Part shown: positions 1-12,220 of the stretch, one piece after another
Layout: each line of letters opens with the position of its first letter
How positions within the stretch are numbered: position 1 is the stretch's first letter
Origin: Polytrichum commune
Lineage: Eukaryota; Streptophyta; Polytrichopsida; Polytrichales; Polytrichaceae
Direction of reading: 5' to 3'
DNA length: 64,000 bases
Assembly: GCA_950295325.1 (NCBI GenBank)
Contig: OX485806.1
Span: 9,424,001-9,488,000, forward strand
Notes under the pieces: generated by a model
Told to the model about the DNA's origin: nothing
The model's input: the letters and a program-made list of their open reading frames with translations, nothing else
Database searches by the model: none
Program-made: the position numbers and the translations under genes

Positions 1-70
1 TACGCACCTACCAACTAAGTGCGCACCAACGGCTGTGGTTCAAAGTGCGTACTTAAACGGGAGATTATTG
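1..70 (-). mobile_element. Terminus of a pogo/Tigger-like DNA transposon, cut by window edge
   Basis: Read on the minus strand, these 70 bases start CAATAATCTCCCGTTTAAG and match, with only a few differences, the left terminus of the complete element at 22658-23292. A TA dinucleotide follows at 71-72, as expected for the TA target site of Tc1/mariner/pogo elements. Only the outer end is in the window; the body lies upstream of base 1. Size and coding content are therefore unknown. Confidence 0.8.
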
Positions 71-111
71 TACATATCTCAAACTAATAAAGACGAGCCG
101 GAACATAAACA

Positions 112-180
112 ACATGTTACCGATCGGACTTGGACACACTAGGGTTTTGACCGATCATGCCCAAAACCTTCCCGGACACT
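112..180 (-). mobile_element. Fragment of a hAT-type miniature element
   Basis: On the minus strand the block begins CAGTGTCCGGGAAGG, then TTTTGGGCATGATCGG and a CCTAGTG motif. It parallels the terminus of the better preserved copy at 56103-56328. The CAGTG start is typical of hAT termini. Only one end is recognisable and no target duplication is visible. Confidence 0.5.
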
Positions 181-187
181 GCACGAG

Positions 188-1310
188 ACACTCATCCTTT
201 TTCGAAATACAAGTTCCACGTACAATCAAATGACGTAAGCCGCTTTGGAATACGTGGGAAACCAACCTTAATTTGAAACTCTGCACGGACTTGTATGTAT
301 TCCCATTGTGCCTGCCCTTGTAAGTTTGACTGTAATAGCCAGCCTCTCTCTTTGTATTTTGTTATTTGCTGACCTCCTAATAACTTAATTGACTCCTCAT
401 CGGGCCAACACCATGCATGTACGTTAACTTCACTTAACTTACCTTACCTTCACGTACTCTCTTTGTCCTCACATCTGTCGGCGTTTTCGACATTAATGCA
501 GTATGGGCTTCCTAGCCACATGTATTGTGTTTCGTAAGGCCTCCAGCCCACCCTATTTAATTTGGCTTGGGATTTGGGGTCGAGCTATGTTGATGTCTAG
601 GTAAATGCATCCACAACAGAGTCCAGGGAGTTCTGTAGAGAAAACGGATCATTTCCTAGCTTCTAGGAGGTGGCTCGGATTTTTCAATTTTTACTCAGAA
701 GTGAGCTTAGAGAGTGCAAATTGTATCAGTTGATATCTCCCATTTCTTACTGTGTTTAGGTAATTAGTCGACATTTCTTTTTTTCATTTATCCAATTTTC
801 TAAATGTTTTAAAATGGGGTTCGTTTTGTATTTTGGTAGTGGATGTTTATTCCCTCCCCAATTATTTTCCTTTAAGTTTCATTGTCATTCATTCCCTCAT
901 TCTTTCAAGTTTTCAGTGTTAAAGAATGTTGGCGTTCACTCTCTATTTTTTTTTTCGTCTAAATAATATCTTTACTGGGAGTTGAAACTGGCAAAGCCCC
1001 TACCACCTTAGGGCCAAGGATGTAGCCTTCAAAAAATACAAGATCCACAAAGGGTCCAAGTATTTTCTAGAGGTTGGTTAGTATTGAAAGTCACGAAATT
1101 TGCGTACCGCTACTGTTAGTATCAACTGCCCCAAACGAACAAGACACATCACTCACACTCGGTGTATTAGGAGAATTCAAAATAGAAAAGGGATTAGCAT
1201 ACAAAAAATTGGTACTTATCGTCATTGTTCCAAAGTGGGATAGCGTCACTGACAATGTCATCTATCCCCTTGTTTGGCTCTTCCAAGGCAATTCACAGCA
1301 TTGCCTCAAG
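188..1310. other. Intergenic, no recognised gene
   Basis: AT-rich sequence with short homopolymers. A short open stretch near 1074-1412 overlaps the tandem repeat at its 3' end and shows no family signature. No RNA gene or transposon terminus was recognised. Confidence 0.5.
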
Positions 1311-1421
1311 ATTCTAATTTCAACACTCACAGAAATACATACTCACTCGATCACTCAACCGATTCAACTTCAACACTCACAAAAACACAAAATCACTCAA
1401 CCATTCAATTGATTCAACTTC
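1311..1421. repeat. Two-copy tandem repeat, about 56 bp unit
   Basis: Two adjacent units share TTCAACACTCACA, then ATCACTCAACC and GATTCAACTTC. The second unit is a slightly diverged copy of the first. No coding or transposon signature is attached to it. Confidence 0.65.
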
Positions 1422-1689
1422 AACACTCAGACAACTCTAAACTCTAAAGCCAACAAGGCAACGGTTACTCCAACTATGCATAGCATTAAAAAAAATCCCA
1501 AAAAGTATATGTCCAGTTGGTTGCCCGCTGTGAAAAATGCCTTTCAATTGGTAATTTGTTGTGGATACTCCTAGGGGCAGCTTGCCTAAATGCAAACATT
1601 TTTTTTCTTCTAATCGGCTCATTTTCAAAAACCTTGATTTCTCTTCCGGAACGCCTTCCTAAACATTTTTATTTCATTCGGAAATTCTC

Positions 1690-1885
1690 AAAATCAACCG
1701 GCTAGCTTGTAACTAACTACCGGCACTTCCCGTTCATTGATCGGGGAGATTTTTGGGCATGATCGGTTGAGATCCTAGTGTTTGGAAGTCCAACCGGTTA
1801 TTGTGGGCATCCTTTGGTTTTCCTTTATTCAATTGGGGTATATTCTATAAATTCCTCTAAAATGATCAATAGTCAATCACAAATT
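1690..1885 (+). mobile_element. hAT-type miniature element ends joined head to tail
   Basis: Up to about 1737 the sequence resembles the right end of the family (CAACCGG, TGTAACTAACTACCGG, then TTCATTG). From 1738 it continues directly with the left end (ATCGGGGAGATTTTTGGGC, CCTAGTG, AAGTCCAACCGGTTA, GGGGTATATTCTATAAATTCC). The same parts occur in the order left then right in the copy at 56103-56328, so this locus looks like two copies abutting, or one copy inserted beside another. A further partial copy lies around 6240-6430. Confidence 0.55.
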
Positions 1886-1933
1886 TTACAGGGCCTTGGG
1901 ACAACGTCATGGTCCATGGTGTAAATAGCCCAT

Positions 1934-2354
1934 GATTATCCCAATTAGTGCATATGTTTATTTTTTTATTTAATTTAAATCCTGAGACAATTGAAACAAG
2001 TTCATTTCAATGTCAAAAACCAAACCATAGAACACCACCACGTTCTTGGGACAAGAGCTCGGTGGGTCTCTTGGTGTACCACATGGAACCAAAAGAGCCC
2101 ACATAATCTCAAAACACCTAAACCTTAAACAACCTAAACATGATTGGCTAAGCTTACATTTATGCCTACTACTATTCAAAGTTACACATTGCTATAATTA
2201 TTTGATGAGAATGTAGTATTTTACCAAGCAAAGTCATGTATGTTTTATAATGTCCAAACAACTTATTGAACTTTCGTAGTAGGAATTGAACTCATGAGTA
2301 AGATGTTATTGCATTGCATAACTCCAAATAGTAACAAGACTAATTGGGATAATC
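1934..2354. mobile_element. Miniature inverted-repeat element, 15-bp perfect TIR
   Basis: The block starts GATTATCCCAATTAG and ends with its exact reverse complement CTAATTGGGATAATC. Internal subterminal motifs are ACTATTCAAAGTTAC and ATAACTCCAAATAGT, and it contains TTATAATGTCCAAACAAC. The copy at 33431-33639 shares these motifs but lacks about 200 bp that follows the left terminus here, so this copy probably carries an insertion near 1955-2160. No confident target duplication is visible. Confidence 0.65.
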
Positions 2355-4125
2355 AATGTACTTTATAGCTTGGAACTGTTTCTTTTCAGTTGATTTATAT
2401 CCATGCAAAGATCTTTTAACACATAGACTTTCAACTTTGTCCATGAGCATGAGATTTGTTACGTCTCATAAACGGTTTGAGAAGGTGAACGTCTTGTTGT
2501 TATTATGTGGTCACTCTTCTTAATTAGCACGCATACCTTAATATGTATTCACATCATTTGATACTCAACACAACATTACGCATACACCTTCACATGCTCC
2601 TTTAGTACGAGTAGATGGATGGGCCATAGTTGGTTGGGGCAAAACAACCCATACACTGGTACCTTGGAGGAAAGGTTGCAGTCATCCAATATTGTGTGGG
2701 TTGGTTGACCTTCCCCAACCACAGCTCATGTCCCCATGGAATACACATGCCCTCATACGCTACACGGAGACCTAGCCACTGAGGTTATGAATGCATGTTC
2801 CACCTCCGAATGAAAATTTGTATAAGCTAAAGGAATGTCGCTAAATTCATATGATGGAATGTGTGGATTTCATTTGTCTCCATGCATGTTGCTCACCTTC
2901 CATACTCTGGTTAGAATAAGGACAAATGTAGATGAAATTTGATGGGGTAGGGTTCTTATGAGCCAACCAACCACTGTTACCTAATATGTTAGTGGGTGCA
3001 TGAAAGTTTTAGTGGCCCATGGGTACAACCCTCCACATTATGAAAGGCAACCAAAATATGAATGTTTGTTTGCTATTGTTATCTTCATAAGAGCAAATCC
3101 AACCCACTATTCTCTAGAATATTAGGTGAACGGTGGACATGAAGTCCCACCCTAACTATAAGTGCTCTCTCTCTACACATGTTTAGAATAAGTACCTAAG
3201 TTAGGGGTGTTTGTGACTTCATACATTATGAAACCCTCCTTTTCCCATTCTCAATACCATAGATTGAAGTCTAAACACTTTGAGTGCCAAAGATATCTTC
3301 CAAAGAGGATTCAACATGGTCTTGACCAATGTGAGTTTGACAGGTGTCAAGTTTCTTTCCAAAAAATCATTATTTCTGTGTTGACCCAGATAGCACTCGT
3401 TGGTACTATCTCTATTTGCACTTTAGGCTATTGTTTGAAACACAATTCATTAGCATTAAGATATGTGGTTTTATTGTGGATACTTCCAACATAGACATTT
3501 TCTAACCATTGGATCATTTCTGGAGTTATTGCATTGACTCTGAATCAAATTGGCAGTTGCAAATCATGCGGATTTTTATTTCAAATTTTGCAAATATAAA
3601 ATTGGAGTTTAAGATGGAGAAGTTCTAAGCGGTCAAATTAAAGAATATCATTCTCTTCAAGTGATCAGATGTGGTGTCTCAATTATGTTAATGATTCAAT
3701 CTAGAGCATTGTCTATATTTTGAGCACATTGTCCAATCTCATCGTAACACGTGTCTTTTTTAGTGTCCATGCTTATGTACAAATTTTGTCATATGCCACT
3801 CAAATTAAAGTTTTCAATTAAGTAGAGTGACCACAAAAGGCACACATATTTAGTATTCCTCTCCCATGCCCTAAAATTTCAACAAAAATAAAATTTTGAA
3901 ACAAAAGGATCCATGTCACGACAAAAGTAGAGTATGCTTAGGGATTTCACATCATGTGATAGCAACGTGACGGCAGACCAAAAAATATAACGTTGGCGAG
4001 GGGAGGGGGGTAGGTCCAATAGCTAACCGAGGGGTAAACCTTCGCAATCAACCCCCTGATCATCAATCTAGTTGACTATAATTTTGCAGCTGACATAGTA
4101 ATCAATTGCAAAAAGAAAGAAAAAA
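2355..4125. other. Intergenic, decayed dispersed repeats
   Basis: No gene is supported. Around 3715-3850 a degraded copy of a dispersed repeat is present (GAGCACATTGTCCAATCTC, ACACGTGTCTTTT, AGAGTGACCACA). Relatives occur near 9360-9550, 9770-9920, 23480-23610, 51400-51605 and 56640-56820. A short open stretch at 3207-3494 has no recognised domain. Confidence 0.5.
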
Positions 4126-4174
4126 TTATGTACATGTATGTACATGTATATATATGTGTATATGTATATATATG

Positions 4175-4217
<43 letters not shown>

Positions 4218-4219
4218 AT
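4126..4219. repeat. Microsatellite, TATG/TA/TG
   Basis: A compound simple repeat runs from TGTACATG units through alternating TA into a TG tract of about 15 units. The His-Thr-rich minus-strand reading frame crossing it is an artefact of the repeat. Confidence 0.95.
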
Positions 4220-7200
4220 CTTTAGAGAATCTTGAAAAAAATCCATTAGATATTGTTGGCTACAAGATCTAACGTTTCCAAACTTTTGGGGATTTGTTTT
4301 GGGATTTGTTTTTGGTTTAGTAGTCAACTATTCAATTAGTCAATTTTGAATAGTTGACTATTTATTATTACAAATAACAATTTAATGGATGGTTAGATCT
4401 TGCATCTATCAAGATCTAAAGGTCCAATCTTATTTTTAAGAATTGTTTTTAGAAGTTGATTTGCTAGCTACAGTCAATTAGAGCAATCAACCAAAAAAGT
4501 AAATATTTTTCTTACAAAAAAATGTTGCACTAAAAAAAAATACCACATCAATGGGCGTCACATCATTTGTAATGTGATGTGACAACCACGGGCCGTGTCA
4601 TGTCTATTTGCACATCCCTAACTATGTTGCATCCACATGGCTCAAGTGCAAACTGTGATTTGCATTAATGCATAGGAGAATTGCTCTTGAAAAAAGGTGC
4701 CCTCTTTTACGTGTGCCTACAATTGCCTTCCATTCAAATGTTGTGGTCACTAACCTACTTAGGAGTGAATTGTCATACTTGCTACATGCAACTATTCACA
4801 TGTTGGTTCCATGTCAACCCAAGGTTCACATGGGTACATGAATTGACAACCAATAGCAAATTGTTTTCTTCAAGTAGCTCCTAGTGCCCGTTTCGTAAGA
4901 ACCTCTATCTCACGTTGGAGAGAGAGAGAGAGTTCACGTCCATTAGTTTTTTACACACTTTTGTGGAATCCAACGAATCCAAGAATAGGTAGGTATGAGG
5001 ACCTTACGTGATCACTCTTCTGAACTTTATTTGAGTGTAAATGATCAGGGTCGTTGTTAATATTGGACACCAAAAAAGACACATGTCACAAGGAGATTAG
5101 ACTATGTGCCCAATATATATTAACCGCTATAGTTTCAATGGTTACATGATTGGGAGGGCCTAGGCAGTCATTGAAGAGAAGAGGACCTTCCTCTTCCAAA
5201 GACATCACATGGGGGCTCATGACCTCCTCTAGTCTAGTCACCATAACTTGGATAGAGACCATCCCCAAAAGGAGACAATAATATGCATGCAAAGACTCGA
5301 TTCTTCACTCATGCTCACTCTCTAAGGAACTCCCATTCGTATCTATCTATATGCATCTCAACTTCGGATTTGAAAGTTGACGATGCAATTCTTAATTGGG
5401 TGAAGACAATTTCATATTCAATCCAACAACCAAATTTGTTGGTGGAGTTGGAGGTCCCCACAATATGGCCACACTACTGCACCCTAAGGTAAATTTCAAT
5501 GTTGGACTATTGAACAAGCAAATACATAGATATCAATAGTTGATGCCAATAATGATATCAAAGAACTTGCCGTCAATGGGTGTCAATTTTGTTATACCAC
5601 TCAAAATATTGAAATTCAGTGGGTATGTCAAGGTGAAAGAATTTTTGTAAACCTGAGTTACTTTTTGGATCAATATTGTTCTACACCATATTTATGTTAT
5701 GATGAATTTACCTAGGTGTAAAGGTTCTTGCATGAACCACAAACCCTTATCTATATTGAAGACACAAATACGATCAAGTACCCATACCCTACTCGTATCA
5801 AAATTTATAAAATCTTCATTAAAGGCATGCGAATGCTATTTATTTTAAAAAAACAAAAGAAAAACGACACCAATCCAACTAGTGTCTTGGGAGATTTTTG
5901 GGCATTAGGTAGGAGCATCTTAAAACCAAGGCAACACCCAAAACCAACACCCTTGGAATCGTGCATGATAGTACATGTTGGAATCATACATGTACATGAT
6001 AAGTACATGTTGATTTTCAGAATGTTCACCATGTGAACATCAAGCCTCCTAATGGTTTTGGGTGCCCACACATTTTTCACTTGCAATTTTTCATTTAATT
6101 TAGTATTGGGGGAATTTTTATTCATAAAAAATGAACATGCAATAACATGGTATGTTTTTCCTACATGAGTTTTTGTGGGGGGTACATTTGACAACAACAT
6201 GTATGCCAAATACCTTAGCTTCTCAGTTTAAGCTGCTCCTACCTGAACGAGTCAAACTCCTAGTGTTTCCAAGTCCAACCGCTTACATGTTGACATCTTT
6301 TGGCGGCTTTGCTTGATTGATTCGAGGTATATTCTACACAAATCCCCCTAAAACGATCGGTAATTTTCCTATAGCCTCGATCCTTCCACCGGTCATTTCT
6401 CAAACTCCACTGTTACTTCTGTAACTTGGCACGTTCATGGAGACAAAAACACGGGTCAGGAATCCATGAGGAGCAGGCAGGTGCTTACAAAAGGCTAACT
6501 TACACCACCAATTCAAATCCGTCGCATGGCTATGGCAGGGCAATGAAACATGTGTGGGGACTAATAATAGGGGAGCGACGAGGAGTTGATGTCACTGTTG
6601 AATCATTCTTTACTAGCGAAGCTTAATAGTAAGGCTGAACCGGCCAACAACATGTGCGTCTTGTTGGGAGGGAGCTAGAGATGAGATTGAAGTGAGTGTG
6701 CATGGGTGGCAGATTAAAAAAACGGGACCGGGGGAAAGGGGGGGGGGGGGGGGGTGTAATGAAAGCCTTTAGCCTCCCACGCTTGAACTGCGGGCGGCCT
6801 TTGCAGGTCGAGAATTTTAAAACACAAAAAACAAAGCGGGCGGAGGCCGGCCTCACAGCTTGGCAGCAGCTAAGTGTGTAACCCTATTGCAAGGGCGCAT
6901 GGGTTTTGGGGAGTGGGTGTTATTATATATACAGGCCACAAATGTGAAGAGGAAACACACACACACACACACACAAGGCCCATGATACTAGTCCCCGCGG
7001 TCATAAATAAATAGGAATTAGTGGGACTGATTCGGGGAGCAGATCTGCAACTCCTCAGTGGTACTAACTTCCTCCAAGCTGGACAAAGCAAGGAGGACGA
7101 CTCCTCATCACCAAAGTGATTGATTGCGCCATGATCTATTACTACTGTCTTATCTATGTATCCATCCCCACCTTCTTCGTCAATCAGGCTATTAAGTAAT

Positions 7201-7440
7201 CACGAGGGGTGATTAGATTAGGCCAGCCTAATTTGCACCCGGCCGGGCGTTGATGTCGGGGAGTTGTCATTAACTCCCAAACTCCCAAGTGACAGCATCA
7301 CCAATACTGTACCTTGCTCGTCACCAATAGCTGGTACCGTGGTCACCATTAACTGCCTCCTCTCATCGCGATGCTTAATTAGGGCCACTTCCAATAACTA
7401 TTCCAATTCCCTATAGATAACCATATACAACGTTGCTGCT
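4220..7440. other. Intergenic with simple repeats and decayed transposon pieces
   Basis: No gene is supported. The block holds a near-palindrome around AGTCAACTATTCAA at 4320-4365, a partial hAT-type miniature element near 6240-6430, a poly-G run at 6738-6754 and an AC microsatellite at 6954-6975. Short open stretches (4681-4884, 5728-6036, 6426-6626) show no domain and no coding-like conservation I can judge. Confidence 0.45.
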
Positions 7441-7744
7441 GCTATGCTAAGCGGCCGGGAGTGGCTTTGTTATATTTATATATATATATAAAAGGGGTGG
7501 CAAATATTCAGGAGTATGTTCGAGGATAAAGTCGCCGGATGCCGTAATATCGGAGACTCGGAATGGAATCAGAGCCCGGAGCCCGGGCTCCCGTACTGCC
7601 AGCTGTCGGGCACAAGTCACCGGGTCCATGCATGTGGTTGCCAACTTGGGAGCTTATATCTACTAATATTAAGCAGCCCATTGTCTCTGCTATCCCGGAC
7701 TTCTTAGCTCTACTAACCCACTCTCTTCCAGCCCCTTCACACAC

Positions 7745-8190
7745 GAGACTGATACACTGGCCACACCGGGGTCCAGCCGGGGCCCACCCAGCCCAGGCGT
7801 CCATCCGGGGCACTAGAGACATCATCCCAAAGGCCCCCGACTGGTTGGATGCAGAGGGGGGGGGGGGCACTCTCTTACAATCACTTCACACACGAGACTG
7901 AGACACTGGCCACGCCGGGATCCACCGAGCACGGCCGGTGCGGGCCTCCCGCATCATTGGCCGGCCATCCATGCGTCCATCTAGGGCACTAAGGACACCG
8001 TCCCAAAGGCCCCCGGCTGGCTGGATGCAGAGGGGGAGCATTACATCCAGCCAGCTGGGGGCCTTTGCGATAGTGTCCCTAGTGCCCCGGGTGGGCGCAT
8101 GGATGGCCGGCCCATGATGTGGGGCCCGCACGGCCGGGTTGGGTGGGCCCCGGACGGACCCCCCCCCCCGCGGTGTGGCCAGTGTGTGAG
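7745..8190. repeat. GC-rich module in two direct and one inverted copy
   Basis: A module of about 120 bp is recognisable by CACTGGCCACRCCGGG, GGGCACTA, CCCAAAGGCCCCCG and TGGATGCAGAGGGG. It occurs at about 7755-7868, again at about 7900-8035, and in reverse complement at about 8040-8185 (ATCCAGCCAGCTGGGGGCC, GTGCCCCGGG, CGGTGTGGCCAGTG). The last two copies form a large hairpin. Each direct copy is preceded by CTTCACACACGAGACTGA, the terminal motif of the PIF-type elements. GC content is far above the surroundings. Confidence 0.75.
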
Positions 8191-8674
8191 GGCCCGTGAC
8201 CCTTACACTTCAAGCACTCTAGTTGGTGGAAAAGGCGGAGCTGGTCCACGTTCGCTTCACACTACACTTGAGGGACCAACGGAGTATGTGAATGAATGCA
8301 AGATGGATGTGAAAGTCTACATGGATTCCTACATGGCATCGAATGCATCATGTTTAATGGTCACTTCTGGGCATTTTCGAAAACCACCTCGTGGAGGTAG
8401 GTCTAACACAAAACCATCGGGAGACCATGGCACTCCAAACACTCACAACCGTTGGTTTATTCAGTTTTATCGTGCGTGAGGACCCACATCAATAGAAATT
8501 CATTGAAATAGCATATGGTTGAGGGGTCCGGTCACATATGACTTCATAGTACACTTGAGGGTCCGTGACCACACTACGAGATCTTGTAGGTGTCTTCGGA
8601 CGGCCTTTGGACACTTTCTTTTGGGCTCTCACAAATTCATGCTCACGGCTCTTGGCTTGTGTGTGAAGTAGCCC
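8186..8674 (+). mobile_element. PIF/Harbinger-type miniature element, left end replaced
   Basis: From GGGCCCGTGACC through to GTGTGAAGTAGCCC this follows the family seen intact at 24375-24875. It is followed by TAA, a normal target triplet for the family. Its left terminus is interrupted by the GC-rich module that ends at 8190. Protein-like readings across it are shadows of the repeat. Confidence 0.75.
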
Positions 8675-8677
8675 TAA

Positions 8678-8885
8678 CGCAAATCCGGACAGACTGTGAA
8701 ACATGATTTACAGTCTATCATGTAAGAGTCTACGTAGACTTTTTCATCCATGGTATTTTCTTTGAGTCCTTGGGCCTTCGCCTTCTAATGTGAAGTGAAC
8801 TTGGACAATCTTAGCCTTTTTTGACCAATTAGAGATCTTAGAATGCAATGGTCCCAGGCCTTCAGTCTCATGTGTGAAGTGGCCC
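8678..8885 (-). mobile_element. Half of an older PIF-type element, split by the neighbouring copy
   Basis: On the minus strand this begins GGGCCACTTCACACATGAG and proceeds through GATCTCTAATTGGTC and CCATGGATGAAAAAG, matching the shorter subfamily at 62402-62721. It breaks off exactly where the copy ending at 8674 begins, separated by a TAA triplet. The simplest reading is that the younger copy inserted into the older one. Confidence 0.65.
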
Positions 8886-9125
8886 TAAGTTCCACTAGTA
8901 GGGAATCGTTTTGAAAGCCCGACACTTGACATGGGATCATGTGCAGCAGCCAGTGGGTCAGAAGATCAAATTACAATTTGAAGCAGATCCGGATTGCGTA
9001 AGGGAAGAAGCTTAACTTATAGCTCTGGCTTGAGGAGTTGCTTGAGAGTGCAGCCACCACTAACTTAACTTTCTGCACGGCAAAAACTTAATGCGTTTCT
9101 GAAGGCCAGACTGACTCCGAGTCAT

Positions 9126-9126
<1 letters not shown>

Positions 9127-9159
<33 letters not shown>
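9127..9159. repeat. GA microsatellite
   Basis: An uninterrupted run of GA dinucleotides. Confidence 0.95.
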
Positions 9160-9160
<1 letters not shown>

Positions 9161-9339
9161 CATAACTTGATTAGTATCGGTTCCATGTACTAAGGTACTT
9201 GGTGTTATTCGCGTCATTTTTTCATGTTCTTCAACTTGTACTGAATACATCTACACGAGAGAGAAAAAAAAACTTGTGTTGCATTTGCAAATCTTTGATG
9301 AAGCAAAGCAAAAACCGGGACGTATCCCGATAAAGTTAT

Positions 9340-9925
9340 GGTTATCAGAAGTGTGTGTTTGTTGATTACTTGATTGAGTACATAAGTTCTCTCAAATTGT
9401 GTTCATTGTTGAGTGTGGAGTAGTCAGTAGAAGTTGTATACACAATCAATTCTCTTCTAAACATGTGTCTTTATAGTTGTTCAACCCTCACCAAACCACA
9501 CACCAATGGAATATTATCAGGTGTACGATTAAGAATAGTAAACAAAGAACGCCCTCAAACCTTAAGGTATGTGGGTGTCATTCAATTGTCTTTTTCATGA
9601 TCTCCAGTTTCTACCGATCGTATGTACGCAACGAAACATATGTTGCATTAGCAAATGTATGATGAAGCATCCATAAAAATCAGATCGACAATCAAAACCT
9701 CCTTTGATTTAGTTATGGTTATTGAAAGTGCATGTGCGTTGATTCTTCGAATGAATACCTAGGTCTTGCCAACCATGTTGACTATTTTGTCTAGATTGGT
9801 TGATACCTTTTGAGAATGTAGTCCAATCTCTTTTAAACATGTGGTTTGTTGGGTGTATGTTCCTAGATCTAATGTAACCACACACCACTCGACTATAGGT
9901 GTCCCATAGAGATAAATAATTGAAT
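9340..9925. repeat. Two copies of a decayed dispersed repeat
   Basis: The first copy (about 9340-9555) contains GTTATGGTTATCAGAAG, TTCATTGTTGAGTGT and AAACATGTGTCTTTATAG. The second (about 9700-9925) repeats the same order in diverged form (GTTATGGTTATTGAAAG, TTTTAAACATGTGG, ACACACCAC). A matching copy lies at 56590-56820. No terminus, target duplication or coding remnant identifies the class. Confidence 0.55.
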
Positions 9926-10084
9926 ACGACATTTTTATCTTAAGTAAGTAAGGGTCACTTTACACTATGGGCAAGGACTAAGACCGTAGAAATGTGAGAG
10001 CCTTTGGAACTCATCCGAATGTTTTTACCATGGGCAAATGGATTGACATTTGTATGGTCATGGGTGTTCACATGTGGTGTAAAG

Positions 10085-10380
10085 ACACACACAACCGAGC
10101 TCTCAACGTAATGCTATTTCTTCACAATCCTATTCATGAAGACTCTTCCACATAATAAGTTGCCGTAAATCAAGGGTTGTGAGATTTTCAAGTGTCATAG
10201 TCTCTTGGTTTCTAGTAGACCCACCTCTTTGAAACAATGGGCTTTCGATGATGTAAAATTTGATAGATATCAATACTACTCTCGACGTGCCATGCGAGAC
10301 TCCATGTAGGTCTCTCATCCATTCAAACCTCCTTGGTCCTTCAAGCCCTCAAGCTCCAATATAAAGTGAAGTGGGGAGGA
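10085..10380. mobile_element. Degenerate relative of the PIF-type family
   Basis: The order of blocks is that of the family: ACCGAGCTCTCAACGTAATGC, TATTCATGAAG, GTTGTGAGATTTTCAAG, TCCATGTAGG and CTTCAAGCCCTCAAGCTCC. The outer termini are not recognisable, so this is an old copy. Confidence 0.5.
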
Positions 10381-10399
10381 AGTGGGACAATTATAACAT

Positions 10400-12220
10400 T
10401 TTGATTTCTTTTACAAATGATATATTTTAGATTTCATTGTTCACGGGGCCTCAAGCTCAAGTCGTGTAAAGTGACCATTGATTATTTATAATTTTCATGT
10501 AGTAATTTGAAAGCATGCTCATTCGCATCGGTGGGTATTTATTGTTTAAGTCATTGTATGATACCCAAGAGCAACTCCTATGGTCACTATGTAGTGACTG
10601 ATAGTTTTAGTAAAAAACTCAATGATCGGCTTTCAAAGCTTTTGAGCCATTGTCGCATGCTCATCTTACACATAAAATCTGTATTGATGTGATCATCTGA
10701 TTTATGTGGTTTACCATTTGTTCTCTTCCACTAGGTGGTTATGAAGTCAATAATTGTGTATTTAGAATCTATCTTGTGCATAGATCATAAGTTGTATTTA
10801 TTAGAAGAGAACTACATTGATTATCCCAATTAGGGAGGGAAGACTAATAGTGAAGTTGATACTAAATTTCTTTACGCTATGAAATTTGTACCACCAAAAT
10901 AGTTGGGCAGTATTGTTCATCCCGACATTGTTCACTCAAGATAGGAAATGCTCGAGCCTTTAGTCTTTGAAGATATAGTGAATTTAATGCAAGGTTGCAA
11001 ATCATGTAACCTACTTGACATGATGTCAAATCACAATCTATATTGAAATGTTGAGAAAGTGAGATAAAACATATTTTTAAATGACAGAACTACACTAAAT
11101 AGGCCTCTTAGTGTGGGTAGAAAATTAATGTGAAAATATTTGACGTGGGTCGCTCTAATTGTCTAGTTAGGATAAAAATAGTGTGTGTCCAAGACCTGGG
11201 AGGGGTCCTTCCCTTAGTCTTCCTTAGAATTCCGACCAACACCTTACAAAAAAATAAAATCATCACATTACAAGCAAAATAACATAAAGCAAAAAGAAAA
11301 AATCACCCACATCAATTTCCTACATGTAGAAAGAAACTAACTTCGAACTAGAGAAAGTTGAAGTGAATTGAAAAGTAACTTGGCCCACATCGATTCTCAT
11401 TGTGAGAATTAGAATGGGGTCTAGATAAGCAATGTGGCCCACACTAATGAGGTTATTTAGTGTAACTTTGGTACAATATAGAGTTGGTGTTGTGGAAGAT
11501 CATAGGCCACTCAAGAAAATAGGCACGGTTTATGGGCATCATCACCAATTTTGAATCGTTTTCCTCTTATATCACCATACTTATATCTTTCCTTTTGCAA
11601 TTGAATACATACGGTTTACACCCTAACAAAAAGAAAATAAATAAGAAAAGAAGAAAAGTGAGATGGATAAATGTAGTCTAAATTAAGTCCGGTGGTCACG
11701 GGAAGGACAAAAAGCACGATGCTTTCCAGCTCCTCCAAAGAAAGCGAAGAGTTGCAACAAGCTACAAGCACAGTTGCTGGATATATATGATGTAAGTTAG
11801 TTCGAATTCAAGTGGCTCAAATTTAGGGCAATGAACGAAACCCCGGTTACCATTCTCGCTAGTTTTAGGGCTAGTAGCCACCAGTTTGGCACATCGGCTA
11901 AAACCTCACATAGAACAAAATTGCAAAGCTAAGTCGATTCGTCTTGAGCCCAAGTGGATTTATGTGGCTTTCTTTCCCTTCCCGCAGGCTTAAAATTCCC
12001 GAAACTAATGAACCCTCCAAAAGATAGATTCCGGCACCATACCCATTTCTAGGGTTGCCACCTACCTATCATGAAGTGTAGGGACTCACAAACACCAACA
12101 CATTGACAAGTGTGAGTTACAATCCAATTTTGGTCCGATGCTAATAATACTTGTGTTGCAAGTATATACATACGACGCCAATAATAAATTTACACACAAA
12201 CGAAGAGCCGTGACCATGAA
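10400..12220. other. Intergenic, nothing recognised
   Basis: AT-rich DNA with no supported gene. A solitary ATTATCCCAATTAGG at about 10822 resembles the terminus of the element at 1934-2354 but has no partner nearby. A short open stretch at 10507-10692 has no signature. Confidence 0.45.

Noticed and set aside
8099-8479. 126-codon open frame
   Set aside because: It runs across the GC-rich module and the PIF-type miniature element; the same reading appears in other copies only as a by-product of the repeat.
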